A stretch of 64,000 bases of DNA from Coix lacryma-jobi var. lacryma-jobi (Eukaryota; Streptophyta; Magnoliopsida; Poales; Poaceae): positions 7,410,127 through 7,474,126 of the forward strand of contig CM019822.1 of NCBI GenBank assembly GCA_009763385.1, read 5' to 3'. A program made the position numbers and the translations under genes. Positions within the stretch are counted from its first letter, which is position 1; each line of letters begins with the position of its first letter. Shown piece by piece: positions 31,685-44,041 of the stretch. The notes beneath the pieces were generated by a model. The model had not been told where the DNA came from and did not search any database. It worked only from the letters and a program-made list of their open reading frames with translations.

Positions 31685-34600
31685 ATGTCGGGCTTGCTGA
31701 ATGTAAGTACTCGCAAAAGTATGCCTGCCTTTGGGTTTTCTTGTTATCATTATGTATTCATGTTCTTTCTATCTGTTTACTATATTCGGTCCAGAATGGA
31801 TGTTATTCTTGAATGAAAGTAACTTTATAACTGTATTTATTAATCATCACCATCATGCAAGAGTTATATGAATGGAATCATCATCAAAAGTACTTCATTG
31901 CCAGTTGTCACATGTTTGATATATGGTACTTATATAGTTATATTAGGTGATAGTCAAATTTGTGCACTGTGAGACACAACAATATTTTTAATGTTTGATA
32001 TACAGTATGTTGTGTTTCAACTCTAGCCTACCCCAACTTGCTTGGGACTAAAAGGCTTCGTTGTTGTTGTTGATGATATACAGTATGTGTATTAGGTGAT
32101 AGTCAAATTTGTGCACTGTGAGACTGTATCAACAGGTAAATCAGGACATAGGTATTACATTGTGATCTGGTAGGTCATTTGCTTCTTTGTTTACACTCCT
32201 TTTTTGTGTTTTTTTTTTGTGGACAACAAATGAGTATTTCATCTTGAACTCTTTGATGACTATCTCCTACTCAAATGTCTTTAGGGGCCTGCTTATCTCA
32301 ATATCGTTTGCACTTTCTCTGTTGAGGGTTAACTCAATATTATGTTTGTTTTTTATTAACTTAGTTATTCTTTCCTTGGCAGTCAAACCTTAATAGTTCA
32401 GCATCAAATCTTCCAGACTCAGGTGGAAGGCCATTTACAGCATCCTTTTCGGGTCAGTCTGGATCAATTCCAGGTTTCCATCATTCTGGTGAGCATATAT
32501 ATATAATAAAAACTTTGATTAGTCCATTTATACTACATGGCGGACATTAAATAAGCTTCTTTTCCTGATATTTTCTAAGGCTTACATAACACTCATGGAA
32601 GTTACAACCTTCCAAGTATGCCTGGATCGCTTGCACAAAGGAATGCTGCAATGAGTGGCCTCCCGTCCTTTGGGGTTCAACAACCCGGAGCTAGCATTAC
32701 TGGGAGATCCACTCCAAACAACCTTCCGGCTGCCATGTCTCAGGTTCTAATGCTCACCTTTATTCATATATTGCAATTCATTTTCTTATTTGGTGATAAG
32801 TATACATGTTCACTTTAATGGCTTATGGGATCCGTGGACCAATTTTTTATAGTTCAAACGTCTGTGTTCTCTGTCTGCGCATCCATGTGGAGCAAGATGA
32901 TTTATAGTTTGGTCCCTTTGCAGATTCCTCATGCACATTCAGGTGTCAGTGGTAGAGGGATGAATTTTGGTGCAGGTCCGGCATTTAGTAGCGGCATGAA
33001 TATTGGTGGTAACATCCAAGGCTTATCCTCGAGCTTGGGCTCCGGTGGTAGCCGCAATTCTGTTCCTGGGATGTCAGTATCTCCATCTTTAGGAAACTCA
33101 GGTACACGGATCGCAGGTGCTGTAGGAAATATTGTAAGCGGAAGCAATATTGGAAGAAATATGAGCACTGGTGGTTTGTCCGTGCCAAGTATTGCATCAC
33201 GGATGAATCTGAGCGGCAATCCTGGGAGTGGCAGTCTGAATGTGCAAGGATCCAGTCGAATGATGAATGGCTTGCTTCATCAGCAAGGTAACTGATTACA
33301 TGTACCCATAAACAAGTGAAATGTTATATTTTTTAATAGATGAATAGATTTCACTGGACTCCACGTCATGGTTGGCTGGCTTGTTTCTGGTTAGTTGTAG
33401 CCTCAACTCTTTAACATATTCAGTATGTTGGTTGTCCACTTGGTTCATTTCTTGCTCCAAGGTTCAAGCTGAACACCCACCTTTCAACTTTTTCTTGGCA
33501 TTAAAATTTGACAATGAGAAATAAGCAGCCCACTGCCTCATATGGTGTAGTATCTTTTGTAGCCTTTTTAATCAGCATGTAGGTGTTGATATTTCTGCTT
33601 AATAGGTAGTGCTAGAGAGTAAATTGCAAGCGAGTTTGTCTAGTTGTGAATGAGACAGGAAAGTAGCACCTCATGAAAGATTCCCAGTTATACCTAGTTC
33701 TGAATGTTTCCTGTTTTCTCATTCTCATGTAATGCGGTTCAGCTCATGATCCCAGATAGCATAATAGTATCCTGATAAAAGTTTGTGCATTTTTTATTTG
33801 TGTAACTGAAACAAGTCTCCAAAAAATTTAATTGTTAAGAAGTTTGTTGTTTATTACTTATCTGTTTTATCAGAGTGCATGTCTCATCCAGCCTTTTTTA
33901 ATTTCTGAAAGCAGCATCGCCTCAGTTGATAAATATGCTTGGAAGTTCATATCCAACATCTGGAGGTTCATTATCGCAGAACCAAATTCAAGCAGGAAAT
34001 AATTCTCTTAGTAATATGGGGATGTTGCATGATGGCAGTGACACTACTCCATTTGACATAAATGATTTTCCCCAATTGTCTGGTCGACCTAGTTCTGCTG
34101 GTGGTCCGCAAGGACAATATGGTAAGAGTTCTGGAAACTAATATATTTCTTAATTATTATTTGGATATTTATTTTGCTAATTTCTTTAAATTGCAGGGTC
34201 ACTGCGCAAGCAAGGAGTTGGTGTTAATACCATTGTGCAACAAAACCAAGAATTCAGCATTCAAAATGAAGACTTCCCGGCTTTGCCTGGATATAAAGGT
34301 TGTTCCAGTCAAATTTGTTACTATAAATTGTCAGTTGATTTAGTGGGATTTCCTCATTTTGCCATTTGTGGTGCCTGATCTGTTTGATTGTGTATTTGTG
34401 TTACTACTATATATAACCTTGACCTTCCAATATCAGCGGTGTATCTTGTACAGTTTGTTGTTATAAACTGGCCTTTGTTACTCTGTGTTTGTTGAGCACT
34501 TGAGCTTAGCATTTGAACTGTTTAGTTTTTAACAGTATGACCCTGGCTTGTGTTGTGAGCTCCATCTTTCCATTTACTATTTATCTTTTCCTCAAGTTAA

Positions 34601-37600
34601 TCAGAGGTTGTTACACTTTCATAAGTTTTATGTGAGATCTTTTTGGCTTTCTTGTTGCAATTGGCCTTTTCCTTGACAACTGTAAGGCCCTATCATTAGA
34701 TTCTCTTGCACTCCTTCCGTTCCAAATTATAAGATGTTTTAGCTTTTCTAGATACATAACTTTTGCTATGCACTTAGATATACACTATGTCTAGATAAAT
34801 AGTAAAAGTAATGTATCTAAAAAGCCAAAACTTCTTATAATTTGAAATGGAGGGAGTAGCATATAATGTCCCATCTTTGATAGTCCCTGCATCGAGTAGA
34901 AAATAGAAATACACGACTAGTATCCATAAGCTCCTGTGGGGTGTGTGTGTGGGGGGGGGGGGGGGGGGGTTAGTTCTTGGGTTGGTCCTTATATGGACTC
35001 GTTGTACTCTTATTCTTTCTTAATGAAATGACACACACCTCTCCTGCGTCGTTCGGGGAAAAAAAAGCATTTGCAAACCTGCCAAAGGTATAAACATGGT
35101 GTGAACAGTTCTTAACGGCGAACTCGCCATCTTGCCACTCTTATGAAGGTGTCTGCCTTACTACATCGGATATTGGCAACGGAGATCCAGAAGGCCAACA
35201 CATGTTTGTGAGTGATCATAGCCATAGGACACGATGGAGCTATAGATGGATTATCTAATCCTTCTAAGTCTTGACTATATTTGTGGATGTTATTGATATC
35301 CAACACGATGGATACACTTTTAGACTTGGTCCACAATTTTAGACTAGGCCCATAGCCACAAAGTTCCTGTGTCAATGGGTTTAGGAATGGAGTCGAGGAA
35401 CGTGGTACACTATTTGTGGGAGGTTTTTATGCGACAGGGTCGAAAAGACCCTGCATATCCAGGTTGGGCAACATTCCCGGGTCGAGGGTCTATGCCTTTG
35501 ACCCTGTTTTATGTGACTGACTAGGCCGAAAATGGGAAGAAGTGATAGAGAGAAGAATTCAAGAATCTATGTAGAATCTTGTCTTTTGGATGTGTAATCC
35601 ATCTTCTAGCCCCCACAACACAAGTGGTCTTCTGGGTAAAAAAAAAAGCCCCACATCAACAACGAAGAAACTCGTCACCGAGCCTAATAACAAAAAAAGG
35701 AATTAATAAAAAACCTCACCCTGTTTCAGCATATTGTAGGGTTTTTTTGCCCCTTTTTGTAGGAATCAGGGGCCAATATTGGGATTATTCATCAATCCGC
35801 AGGCTAACTAGAATTATCATGGACCAATGGACCATCATTATTTGATGGTCGATAAGGGGAGATTCAGAATACGTGTGTGTAGTGAAGTGGTTGGGGAGAT
35901 GTCGTGTGACCTACAGGTTGGGAGTTCAACTCTCTATTCTCACAAAAAAAGGGACACTCGCTGTGCTATTTAATAGCCGGGTTTTTTTGGCTTTTACTTG
36001 ACCCTGTGGTTGAGATTTCTTCTTAATGAAATATCTTGGTTAATAGTTTTTTTTTTGTAATATAAGGTGAGATTCGTAAAATAAACAAAAGGTCCAACTA
36101 TAACTTGCATGCTTGTGCGAACATGCCAACCAGCCTGTTATCCTTCTGTCAGCATTCTAATAACCGAAACCAAAAGTGAGTACATAACCCTTGAGTTTTT
36201 TCCCTATTGATGCCATGGTCTTTCAACAATTCGTACAGAGAATTTGTTGTATGATCTTGTCATGTTCTGCTTATACATGGAAACAACACAACACAAGTAC
36301 ACTACTACAATCCATATAAGACATGGAAGGTAAATCAGGCCTTTATGATGTAGCACCGGAACCATCCAGAGATGTTCAAGTCCCTTAGGATTTCTCATGA
36401 GACCTGACCATTTCAACCAAAATAGATCAAAAGAACCTCCTAATTATGAGATGCAATTGGTACTGAGGTACAATGTTGTGGCCCTTTTGTCTGTACATGC
36501 ATACCCTAAGCACTGTACTGTATGAAGCTTCACATCCCTTTTTGTTTCTTGCGTCTTTTGTGATGCACCAAAATGAAACAAAGTTTTGCAATAAGATCAT
36601 ACTTTTGACCCAATTATTACATCCTTTTTTCCTTATTAAGAAAGGAAAAACTAGCGCTCCACTTGTATGAATTGCGTCTAATCTTTGCTGCTGAATCATT
36701 TTCTTATAAAGAGGTCATGTTTTTTCCTTAGTTGTGTTACAACTTACAAGTCTTGAATCATTGTTCTTTTTACCTGCCTTTTGAACTGATTCTTTCCTTA
36801 TTGGAGTATCACTCCATAAACTCGCACAAAAAAAAAGAATTTGGCCTATGTTTTATTGATGCTTGACATTCTTTTTATGGACATTTCACTAGCTTAATGC
36901 ATTTATTCTTGTTAACTCTATTTTAACAACTTGGAAAATTTAATAATCTCTTGCGTTATCAGGGAACCCTTCAGATTATAATGCTATGGAGTTGCATCAT
37001 AAGGAACAACTCCATGAGAATGTACCTGTAATGCAAGCGCAGCAGTATCCTGTGGGTTAATTTTTCTGTAATTTGAATAATCACCCCCCTGAGTTGTCAT
37101 TCTTTTTTGACATAATATGCTCGCATACACAGATGGCAAGGTCAGGCTTTAACTTAGGAAATAGCTACCTACCTAATCGTCAACAACACCAGCAAGGTGC
37201 TAATTCAGTAAGTACCCCATGATTTTCCCAAAACAATCATCTAATTAATCTTTCCAGAGGGATGTATCACTTTGATGTTTATATTGCCTCTTTGATTGAA
37301 TGATGGTAGTAATCTGAATTATGTTCTATCAGGTCCAGAATGCCGGATCCCACAATATTTTACTGAGACCACCCCAAACTTCTAGTTTGGGAACATATGA
37401 TCAATTTCTACAGCAATACCAGCAGCCGCAGCCTCAAAATCATTTCAGGTTGCAGCAGATGTCTTCAGCTGCACATTCATATCGGGATCAGATTCAAAAG
37501 ATTCAGGCAGGACAGACACCACCTGATCCGTATGGCTTGTTAGGATTGCTGGGAGTTATAAGGATGAATGATGCTGATTTAGCATCTCTTGCTTTAGGAA

Positions 37601-39215
37601 TAGATTTGACAACATTGGGTTTGAACTTGAACTCACCAGATAATCTATACAAGACATTTGGCTCACCCTGGTCGAATGAACCAGCAAAAGGAGATGCTGA
37701 TTTTCGAATTCCAGCTTGTTACTTCTCTGAGCAAACTCCACCGCTACAAGTAAGCACCCAGTAACTGTAGGCTACTTTCGAGATTTTTAAAACCACGTTT
37801 TTAGATATAACCACCAGAATTTTATCTTAATGTGCCTGGTTCATATTACATTTTTTTAACAAATTCTTTCTTGTTGCAGCCCTTACTTTTTCAGAAGTTT
37901 CACATACTAACACTATTTTACATCTTCTATAGGTACTTCCACAGCTCTATCATAATATTTTACTTTATTAGGCTTGTCATTTACTCACCATAGTTTAATG
38001 TGCTTATATTTTTTTTTCTTGCAGCATGCCAAAGGATGAAGCTCAGCTGTATGCTGCCAATGAACTGTGAGTACATAGAGGCTATTTCTTTAGCATATCT
38101 TGGAGCTCTATTTATCTTAAATTTCATGCTCCTTGCTTTTAAATGTTTCTGGACTTTTTTTAGTATACTGTATTAAGTGTTTACAATCGCATATCAGTAA
38201 TATCCGTGGCAAATATTAATATCCTTGTTAATGATGTAAAACTTGTTCATAAACCAGCTGCCAGCCTGACAATGGGTTAATGATGCCAGTTTCCACGTAT
38301 TACAAGCAAATGTAACCTGAATATATGAACCTAATTCAGTGAATGTTAAACCAACCAAGCTTTTGTGTTATACAATTTGGCAGTTTTTCTGTTTTTTTTA
38401 AAGATCATGTTACTTCTACACACTACGAACCTATGCATGAGTTCTTGTTTTTTTTGGGAAAGGAATGAATTGTTGTTTGGGTCAGTAAAGCCTTTGAACC
38501 GCTGTTCTAAGCAGCTAGACTACCTGACCACAAGTGTTTTTTTTGAAATATACTCTTTACTTGTCATTTTAGTTTATGAAGTTTTAGTCCATTACAATAT
38601 TTGTTTGTTGGTAGTTTGCTAACTTGATTAGTGTTTGTGTCGCATTGCTGCGCATTCCTTGTGTTTTCTTCTGGGCTTAGCCATTTTTCAAGATATTGCC
38701 ATGAATTTTGTTTCATTCTGTCTACTATTGAATGGAAGTAATATTATCTAACTATATTTGTCAAAAGCTACCTTTTGACATGTACCACACTTGACAACCT
38801 AGTGCAGCACAGCTAAACCAAACAGATTAAAGTTAAACTGGTTTTTATTTTTTTTCATTATGTATATTAACCTTAATAATCCCTATAGTTTATTTGATTG
38901 TCTTCTCAGATATAATCGGGGATGGTTTTACCATAAAGAAGTGCGCTTATGGTTCACAAGAACTTCAAATGTGGAACCTCTAGTCAAAACTCACCTCTAT
39001 GAACGTGGGTCTTACCTTTGCTTTGACCCAGAGATCTGGGATTCAGTCCGTAAGGTTTGGTCCTGTTGACTTATAACTAGAAAATAATATGTGGCATCTC
39101 TTGTACGCTTGAAAGTTACATTATCCTGTGTTTACTGCAGGACAACTTTGTTCTCCACTATGAGCTGGTAGAGAAAAGGCCAGCCCTGCCTTCAATGGCA
39201 CAAAATGTTAGATGA
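31685..39215 (+). CDS. NOT2: CCR4-NOT complex subunit 2 (NOT2 / VIP2-like)
   Basis: This encodes a core scaffold subunit of the CCR4-NOT complex, which deadenylates mRNA and affects transcription and small-RNA output. Thirteen coding exons are 31685-31702, 32383-32488, 32580-32743, 32924-33287, 33915-34121, 34197-34298, 36963-37051, 37133-37207, 37333-37749, 37880-37932, 38025-38066, 38910-39054 and 39141-39215. The sum is 1857 bases, 618 residues, in consistent phase. The N-terminal half is Gly/Ser/Asn-rich and low in complexity. A conserved NOT1-binding segment follows (FDINDFPQLSGRPSS, EDFPALPGYK). The NOT2/3/5 box starts near residue 437 (DPYGLLGLLGVIRMNDADLA) and runs through YNRGWFYHKEVRLWFTR to the C-terminus RPALPSMAQNVR. 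The first coding exon carries only six codons (MSGLLN). The family is certain; the symbol follows the yeast/plant name. Confidence 0.96.
32011..32074 (+). mobile_element. Tiny 5'-truncated retroposon with (TTG)n tail in NOT2 intron
   Basis: A 64-base insert contains CCCCAACTTGCTTGGGAC and ends in TTGTTGTTGTTGAT. It is flanked by the identical 14-mer GATATACAGTATGT (31997-32010, 32075-32088), a target duplication. The TTG tail fits RTE-type LINEs or SINEs they mobilise. A worn relative of the same tail lies at about 31370-31415. Confidence 0.7.
34711..34856. mobile_element. Stowaway MITE in NOT2 intron
   Basis: The ends CTCCTTCCGTTCCAAATTATAA and the complementary TTATAATTTGAAATGGAGGGAG enclose an AT-rich body. 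The element is 146 bases and lies in the 2.7-kb intron before the GNPSDYNAMELHH exon. Confidence 0.9.
34940..35070 (+). mobile_element. LINE-like 3' end with poly-G run and poly(A)
   Basis: A (GT)n run leads into about 18 Gs (about 34952-34969). Then come TCTTAATGAAATGACACACA and CTCTCCTGCG, words that recur at 3' ends of grass LINE copies, and an A8 run near 35060. No reading frame remains. Family placement is inference. Confidence 0.45.
35878..36058 (+). mobile_element. SINE-like retroposon in NOT2 intron
   Basis: The head resembles a Pol III promoter, with A-box-like TAGTGAAGTGGTTGGGG and B-box-like AGTTCAACTCT about 40 bases apart. The tail has TTAATGAAATATC followed by a T-run and TTTTTGTAA. 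It is about 180 bases, within SINE range. No clear target duplication was seen. Confidence 0.5.
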
Positions 39216-41144
39216 AAAGAAAATCTGGGTAAGACTCTTCCCAGTAACCTAGTTTTTGTTTGGTTTTCCTTGTGTAGTAGGTAATGATTTCATTGTTATT
39301 TCCAATGCAATATTAATTTCATCAGGTACTTCCTTAGTCCTTACTCATATTTTTCCCTGTTGGATGGGACTAAGAAGCTCATATTCACATTACACCATCA
39401 TTGCCTAACTTTTAAGGTAGGTATTTTTTGGCAGACAAATACGACTTGCAATGCTGTTTGGACTGCAGTTCATCGTTTCAGATTTGGTAAGATCTAAGGT
39501 GACTTAGATCTTGCAATCTCAGGGTCGGGTATTTATTTGGGTTTGGGTTTGGTTTGGGGATTTAGCACTGGGGGCGAGGACTGATTCAGGCGTGTTTGGA
39601 GGTCACCTGAAAGGGAGGCTGGCTGGGTAAAAGTTCGCGGTGTCAAGGCAATGTGGGGCACTGTCCGCCATGGTGTGGTGGGATTTAGGGGCAATTGACT
39701 GGTGTTCTTGTTGAAGATGGTTTAGCTGACAGCAGATTTAACAGCATGAAACCGCCAGAGAGGGAGGAGAGAAGAGCAGCGGAGCCGCACTGCTCAAGGC
39801 CTGCGGTTGTGACTGCCTCGGGAGGGTGATGGAGTCGGGTGTGGCATCGAGATTGAGACAGTCAGATTAAGTAGTAGTATTAAAAGGGGCTGAGAAAATC
39901 TGGCTGATCAATCTAACGGGTATGAGTAGTAGTCCTTTATGATAGGAAATTGGGCTTGAACAGAACCTTTGCTTTCAGGCGTACCTCTTGTATGTTTCAT
40001 TGCATTAGTTTTTTCTTTCTTAAAAGGTGCAGCATCATGTGGTGTCTTATTTCAGAAACAAGGGTCATGATTTATCTATTGTTTTTGAGATAAGTGAGCT
40101 GATTGCTGTTAATTTTGCTGCAATTTGAGCATAACTTCTGCCTTTGGTTTGGGCAGGACTAGGAGAGAAACTCAGAAACATACAACTATCTGCAGGGAGG
40201 AGGGATGAAGCTGCAGAACAGAAGTGGGGAATGTCCAGTTGACACCCCCTGTAATTACTAAAACAGTGGGAGCGAATGTTTGCGTTCCTTCCATCGTGGG
40301 GAGTGTGCACTCCCCCTTAAACTGCCTAATGCTCAGGATTAGTTTCTCTGCACAGTTGCCTAACCAGCTTCAAATGACAAAGCATATAGTTGGTTTTAAT
40401 GTCTTATCCTCCGTCGAACCATATCATGTCGCGGCTTGAGAGGAAGATAAACCTGTCTTGAGGTAGAAAACTGCCGGAGCTCTTGGGCGAGCGGCGTGCA
40501 CACGGTCGACTCATTTTGTGTGGCCGAGTAGGACTGCCTGCGAACAGTTGTCTCACGTGCAGCCTGGTTTTATGCCGTGGCCCTGGCAGTGACGCTCGAG
40601 ACAAAGACGACCCTCAGGCCCAGCCCAGGGTCGATCCCGCTTCATCGCTGAGCCTCTTTTCTTTTTTCGAGATCGGGCCGTTCATCCTGAGCCTCTTTTC
40701 TACCTGACCCCAACAGATGACCACTGTTTTTATAGGCTGACAAGTTAAGTGATCTGTTGTGAATGCACACAAAGAAAAAAAAAGAAGATGGATTTGCATG
40801 TCCAGTACCTACGCTTTACTCCCCCTGAACTGAAAATATAGTTTCTACCCTGTCAGATCCAGCAGTCATGCTCGTATTTCACAGGCAATGCATAGTCACC
40901 ATTTGTTGTGCTCGCTCACTCTGCCCCCAAATGGGAACTAACTTGGAGCAAGCAACCTGCTAAAAAAACGTATGCGTGGAGCCGTCCAAACGACTGAAAA
41001 TAGTCTTGTACTTCCTGAACACAGAACCATGTCCTGTCGTACTACCTCTGAGATATGTAAAATGGCTTCCCACATTCCTGTATCCTATCTGTATCTGTAG
41101 CCATGACTCGTGTGCCCTGAAATGCTGAATTCCATGGGAGTGTG

Positions 41145-41187
<43 letters not shown>

Positions 41188-41279
41188 AGGAACGCAGAAT
41201 TCCATGAAGCCAAAAGCGGCTTCTTGAGGAGGAGACCCTGCTGGACTCCTGCTCTCGTCAACTGCCCGTTTCGGTCCAA
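39216..41279. other. NOT2 3' region and spacer before GT61 gene
   Basis: The first several hundred bases probably include the NOT2 3' UTR. There is no further recognisable gene. A (GA)n microsatellite at about 41149-41184 lies just upstream of the GT61 start, probably in its 5' UTR. Confidence 0.5.
41149..41184. repeat. (GA)n microsatellite, about 18 units
   Basis: An uninterrupted GA dinucleotide run lies about 95 bases upstream of the GT61 start codon, so it is probably transcribed in the 5' UTR. Confidence 0.95.
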
Positions 41280-42970
41280 ATGAAGAAGAAGGCCTTGAAC
41301 AAGTTATGGCCGGCGCTCGCGGAGAGCAAACTCGTCGTCGCGGTGTTCGCCGTCCTCTTCGTCGCGGCGGTGACCTTTCTCTCCGTGCCGCCGCCGCAGT
41401 TCGCAGTCCGTGGCACAAACGGTGAGCCGATCTTGCGTATTACTCGTACGTAACCAACCTGCCAGGCATGTGAGTTTCCAACTTTCCATGGACCTACGGT
41501 TTCGTTCTCACTCACGGTCATGGACTTGTTTCGCGTCGTCGTCAAAGCTAGCTCTCTTGCGGGGCTCGTCGGGAGACGGAGGTGCAGCTTCACCGGCGCC
41601 GGCGGAGGAGTCGGATGGTCATGCACTGCCACCGGCGCCAGGTGAGCTAGGCTTTGTTTTGCTGCCCTTCCAGTCCAGTCGAGTCCATCGTGCATGGCAC
41701 AACGCACAAATTCAGATTGTTACGCATTATCGCTGTGTCTTTTCTTTTTCCGTTTGCAGGTGAAGAAATTGCACCGGCGTCGGCGACCTCTGTGCATCCT
41801 CCTCTGAAGCCGATCTGCGACCTCTCCGACCGGCGCTACGACGGGTGCGAGATGTGGGGCGACGCGCGCACGGCGAGCGGCGCCAACAAGTCGGTGGTCT
41901 ACTTCATCCCGCCGCCGCCGCAGCTGGCCACCGCGGCGGCGGCCACCTGGAGCATCCGGTCGCAGTCCCGCAAGATCGTCGGCGTCCGCGAGGTCATCGT
42001 CCGGTCCCTGGACGCGTCCACCCTCCACGAGGCGCCCGGCTGCACCGTCCGCCGGTCCGTGCCGGCCGTGGTGTTCGCGCTCGGCGGCCTGACGTCCAAC
42101 TACTGGCACGCCTTCAGCGACGTGCTGGTGCCGCTCTTCACGACGGCGCGGGCCTTCGGGGGCGACGTCGAGCTCCTCGCCACCGGCGCCGGCCCCGCCC
42201 AGGCCTGGTTCCTCGGCAAGTACGACCGCGTCTTCCGCGCGCTGTCGCGGTACGACGTGGTGGACCTCGACGCGGACGGCGACGTCGTGCGGTGCTACGC
42301 CCACCTCGTCGTCGGCCTCCGCGGCCACCGCGACTTGGACATCGACCCGGCGCGCGCCCCGAACGGGTACGACATGCTCGCGTTCCGCGAGTTCGTCCGG
42401 GCCGCCTACTCCCTGCCACCCGCCGCCGCGTTACCGTGCAAGTCTGGTACGAGGCCGCGGCTCATGCTCATCCTCCGGGGACGCACGCGGCGGTTCGTGA
42501 ACGATGGCGCGATCGTGGACGCGGCCGAGCGCGCCGGCTTCGAGGTGGCGCGCATGGATGAGGCGGCGGGCGTGGGCGCGGTGGCGCGCCAGGTGGACGC
42601 GTGCGACGTGCTCGTGGGCGCGCACGGCGCCGGGCTGACCAACATGGTGTTCCTGCGCGCGGGCGCCGTGGTGGTGCAGGTGATCCCGTGGGGGAAGATG
42701 GAGCCCTACGCGGAAGGGTTCTTCGGCGCCCCCGCGGCGCACATGGGGCTCCGCCACGTCGCCTACAGCATCGCCGCCGAGGAGAGCACGCTGTACGACA
42801 GGTACGGCAAGGACCACCCGGTGATCGCCGACCCCGACGTGTTCTACCGGAACGGCAGCAACGCCGAGCTCTACTGGCAGCAGCAGAACATCCGGCTCAA
42901 CACCACCAGGTTCGCGCCGACGCTGCAGACGGTGAAGCGGATGCTGCGAGAGTTAGCTACTCATTCTTGA
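41280..42970 (+). CDS. GT61-family glycosyltransferase (DUF563), type II Golgi membrane protein
   Basis: This is probably a Golgi enzyme that transfers a pentose onto cell-wall xylan or a related glycan. GT61 members in grasses act as arabinosyl- or xylosyltransferases, but the substrate cannot be read here. Three exons, 41280-41421, 41552-41641 and 41760-42970, give 480 residues. A short basic N-terminus (MKKKALNKLW) leads into one membrane helix at about residues 18-36 (LVVAVFAVLFVAAVTFLSV). A Ser/Asp/Glu/Pro-rich stem follows, then the catalytic domain. Family signatures are GGLTSNYWHAFSDVLVPLF, LVGAHGAGLTNMVFLRAG and VVQVIPWGKMEPYA. I chose the acceptor at 41552 over an AG twelve bases upstream because it yields an acidic stem that joins exon 3 in frame. 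The coding sequence is strongly GC-rich. It ends ELATHS. Confidence 0.93.
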
Positions 42971-43183
42971 TGCACTATGACACGCATCATTACATTTGCA
43001 GCTTTGCATCCAAAACATATTATACTCTGTTTGAAACGTTGCTATGTTTTTCTATGAAACTGAAATGATTCATGTGAAATTTCTATGAAATGCCTGCGCT
43101 CCAAAGTCCAAACGGTCTCACTGTACCATTTTAGAAATGTATGGACATTATTCTTTACTACGTACCATTGTTTATTCAGATAA

Positions 43184-43411
43184 GGCCACGTTCAGTTCCT
43201 AAAACTATCCAAAAAATTTCAAGATCGTCACATCGAATCTTTAGATGCATACATGGAACTAAATGTAGGTAAAAAATAATTAATTGTACTTTTAGTCTGT
43301 TCATGTCGAGACGAATCTTTTGAGCCTAGTTAGTCAATGTTAAGTTTGTCAAATAACAACGAAAGTGCTACAAGAACTTTTCATCGAAAATTTCGCGAAT
43401 TGAACAAGGTC
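43184..43411. mobile_element. Tourist-like MITE, 'GTTTAGTT' family, copy 2
   Basis: GGCCACGTTCAGTTCC ... GAATTGAACAAGGTC, flanked by TAA on both sides (43181-43183, 43412-43414), 228 bases. Confidence 0.88.
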
Positions 43412-43920
43412 TAAGTTTTGGAGCACTAGACGTCTAGACTACAAGTACCGGATAGTGTACGAATTTGTAGCTGACGCTAGTTTTTGAAACCGGTAACCAA
43501 ACGAATAAATGATCTAGGGTCAGCGAGAATGGGGCAATTTGAAGCTTGTGGTGCCCAAAATTGACAGCGTACCAGCATTAACTACAAGTAGGTTGCCGAT
43601 ACGGTTTGGTTGTTGGTTGCATTAGTGTTTAGGAATCTTTGAATTGGTTTGGTGTACTTGGCTCAAGTAGGCATCACCACTGCCATCGCTGTCATAGCTG
43701 GTGGCTCAAGTACTATGTAGTAGTGAGTAGTGACAGATGCAATGCGAGCCAAGGGTATTGGCACAACGGTTTGGCTTCTCCGTTTCCATTAAGTTGCATG
43801 CTAATTGATGGTTTTCATGGAGGTGACGGCAAACTGGAAGGTCACGATAAATTTATAATTGTTGTGTCCTTCGTTCTAACTAACAGCTGCAGCAAGTATA
43901 TGAAAAGCGGAATCCTTTCA

Positions 43921-44041
43921 GAGCCTGTTTGGAACGTAGGCATTTTATAGGAATCACGTAGAAATTTTACAGGAAACAGTTCAATTATACAGAAAAAAAA
44001 CACAAAAACGAGAAAAAATTCCCGCGTTCTAAAGAGGGCCT
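43921..44041. mobile_element. Short MITE (TCA target duplication)
   Basis: The ends GAGCCTGTTTGGAACG and CGTTCTAAAGAGGGCC are flanked by TCA. The ends match the 71-base element at 26510, so both belong to one family. Confidence 0.75.

Noticed and set aside
41720..42817. Long minus-strand frames opposite the GT61 gene, and a plus-strand frame at 41845-42561
   Set aside because: GC-rich codon shadows of the GT61 coding exon; they lack any domain and the sense frame is clearly the real one.
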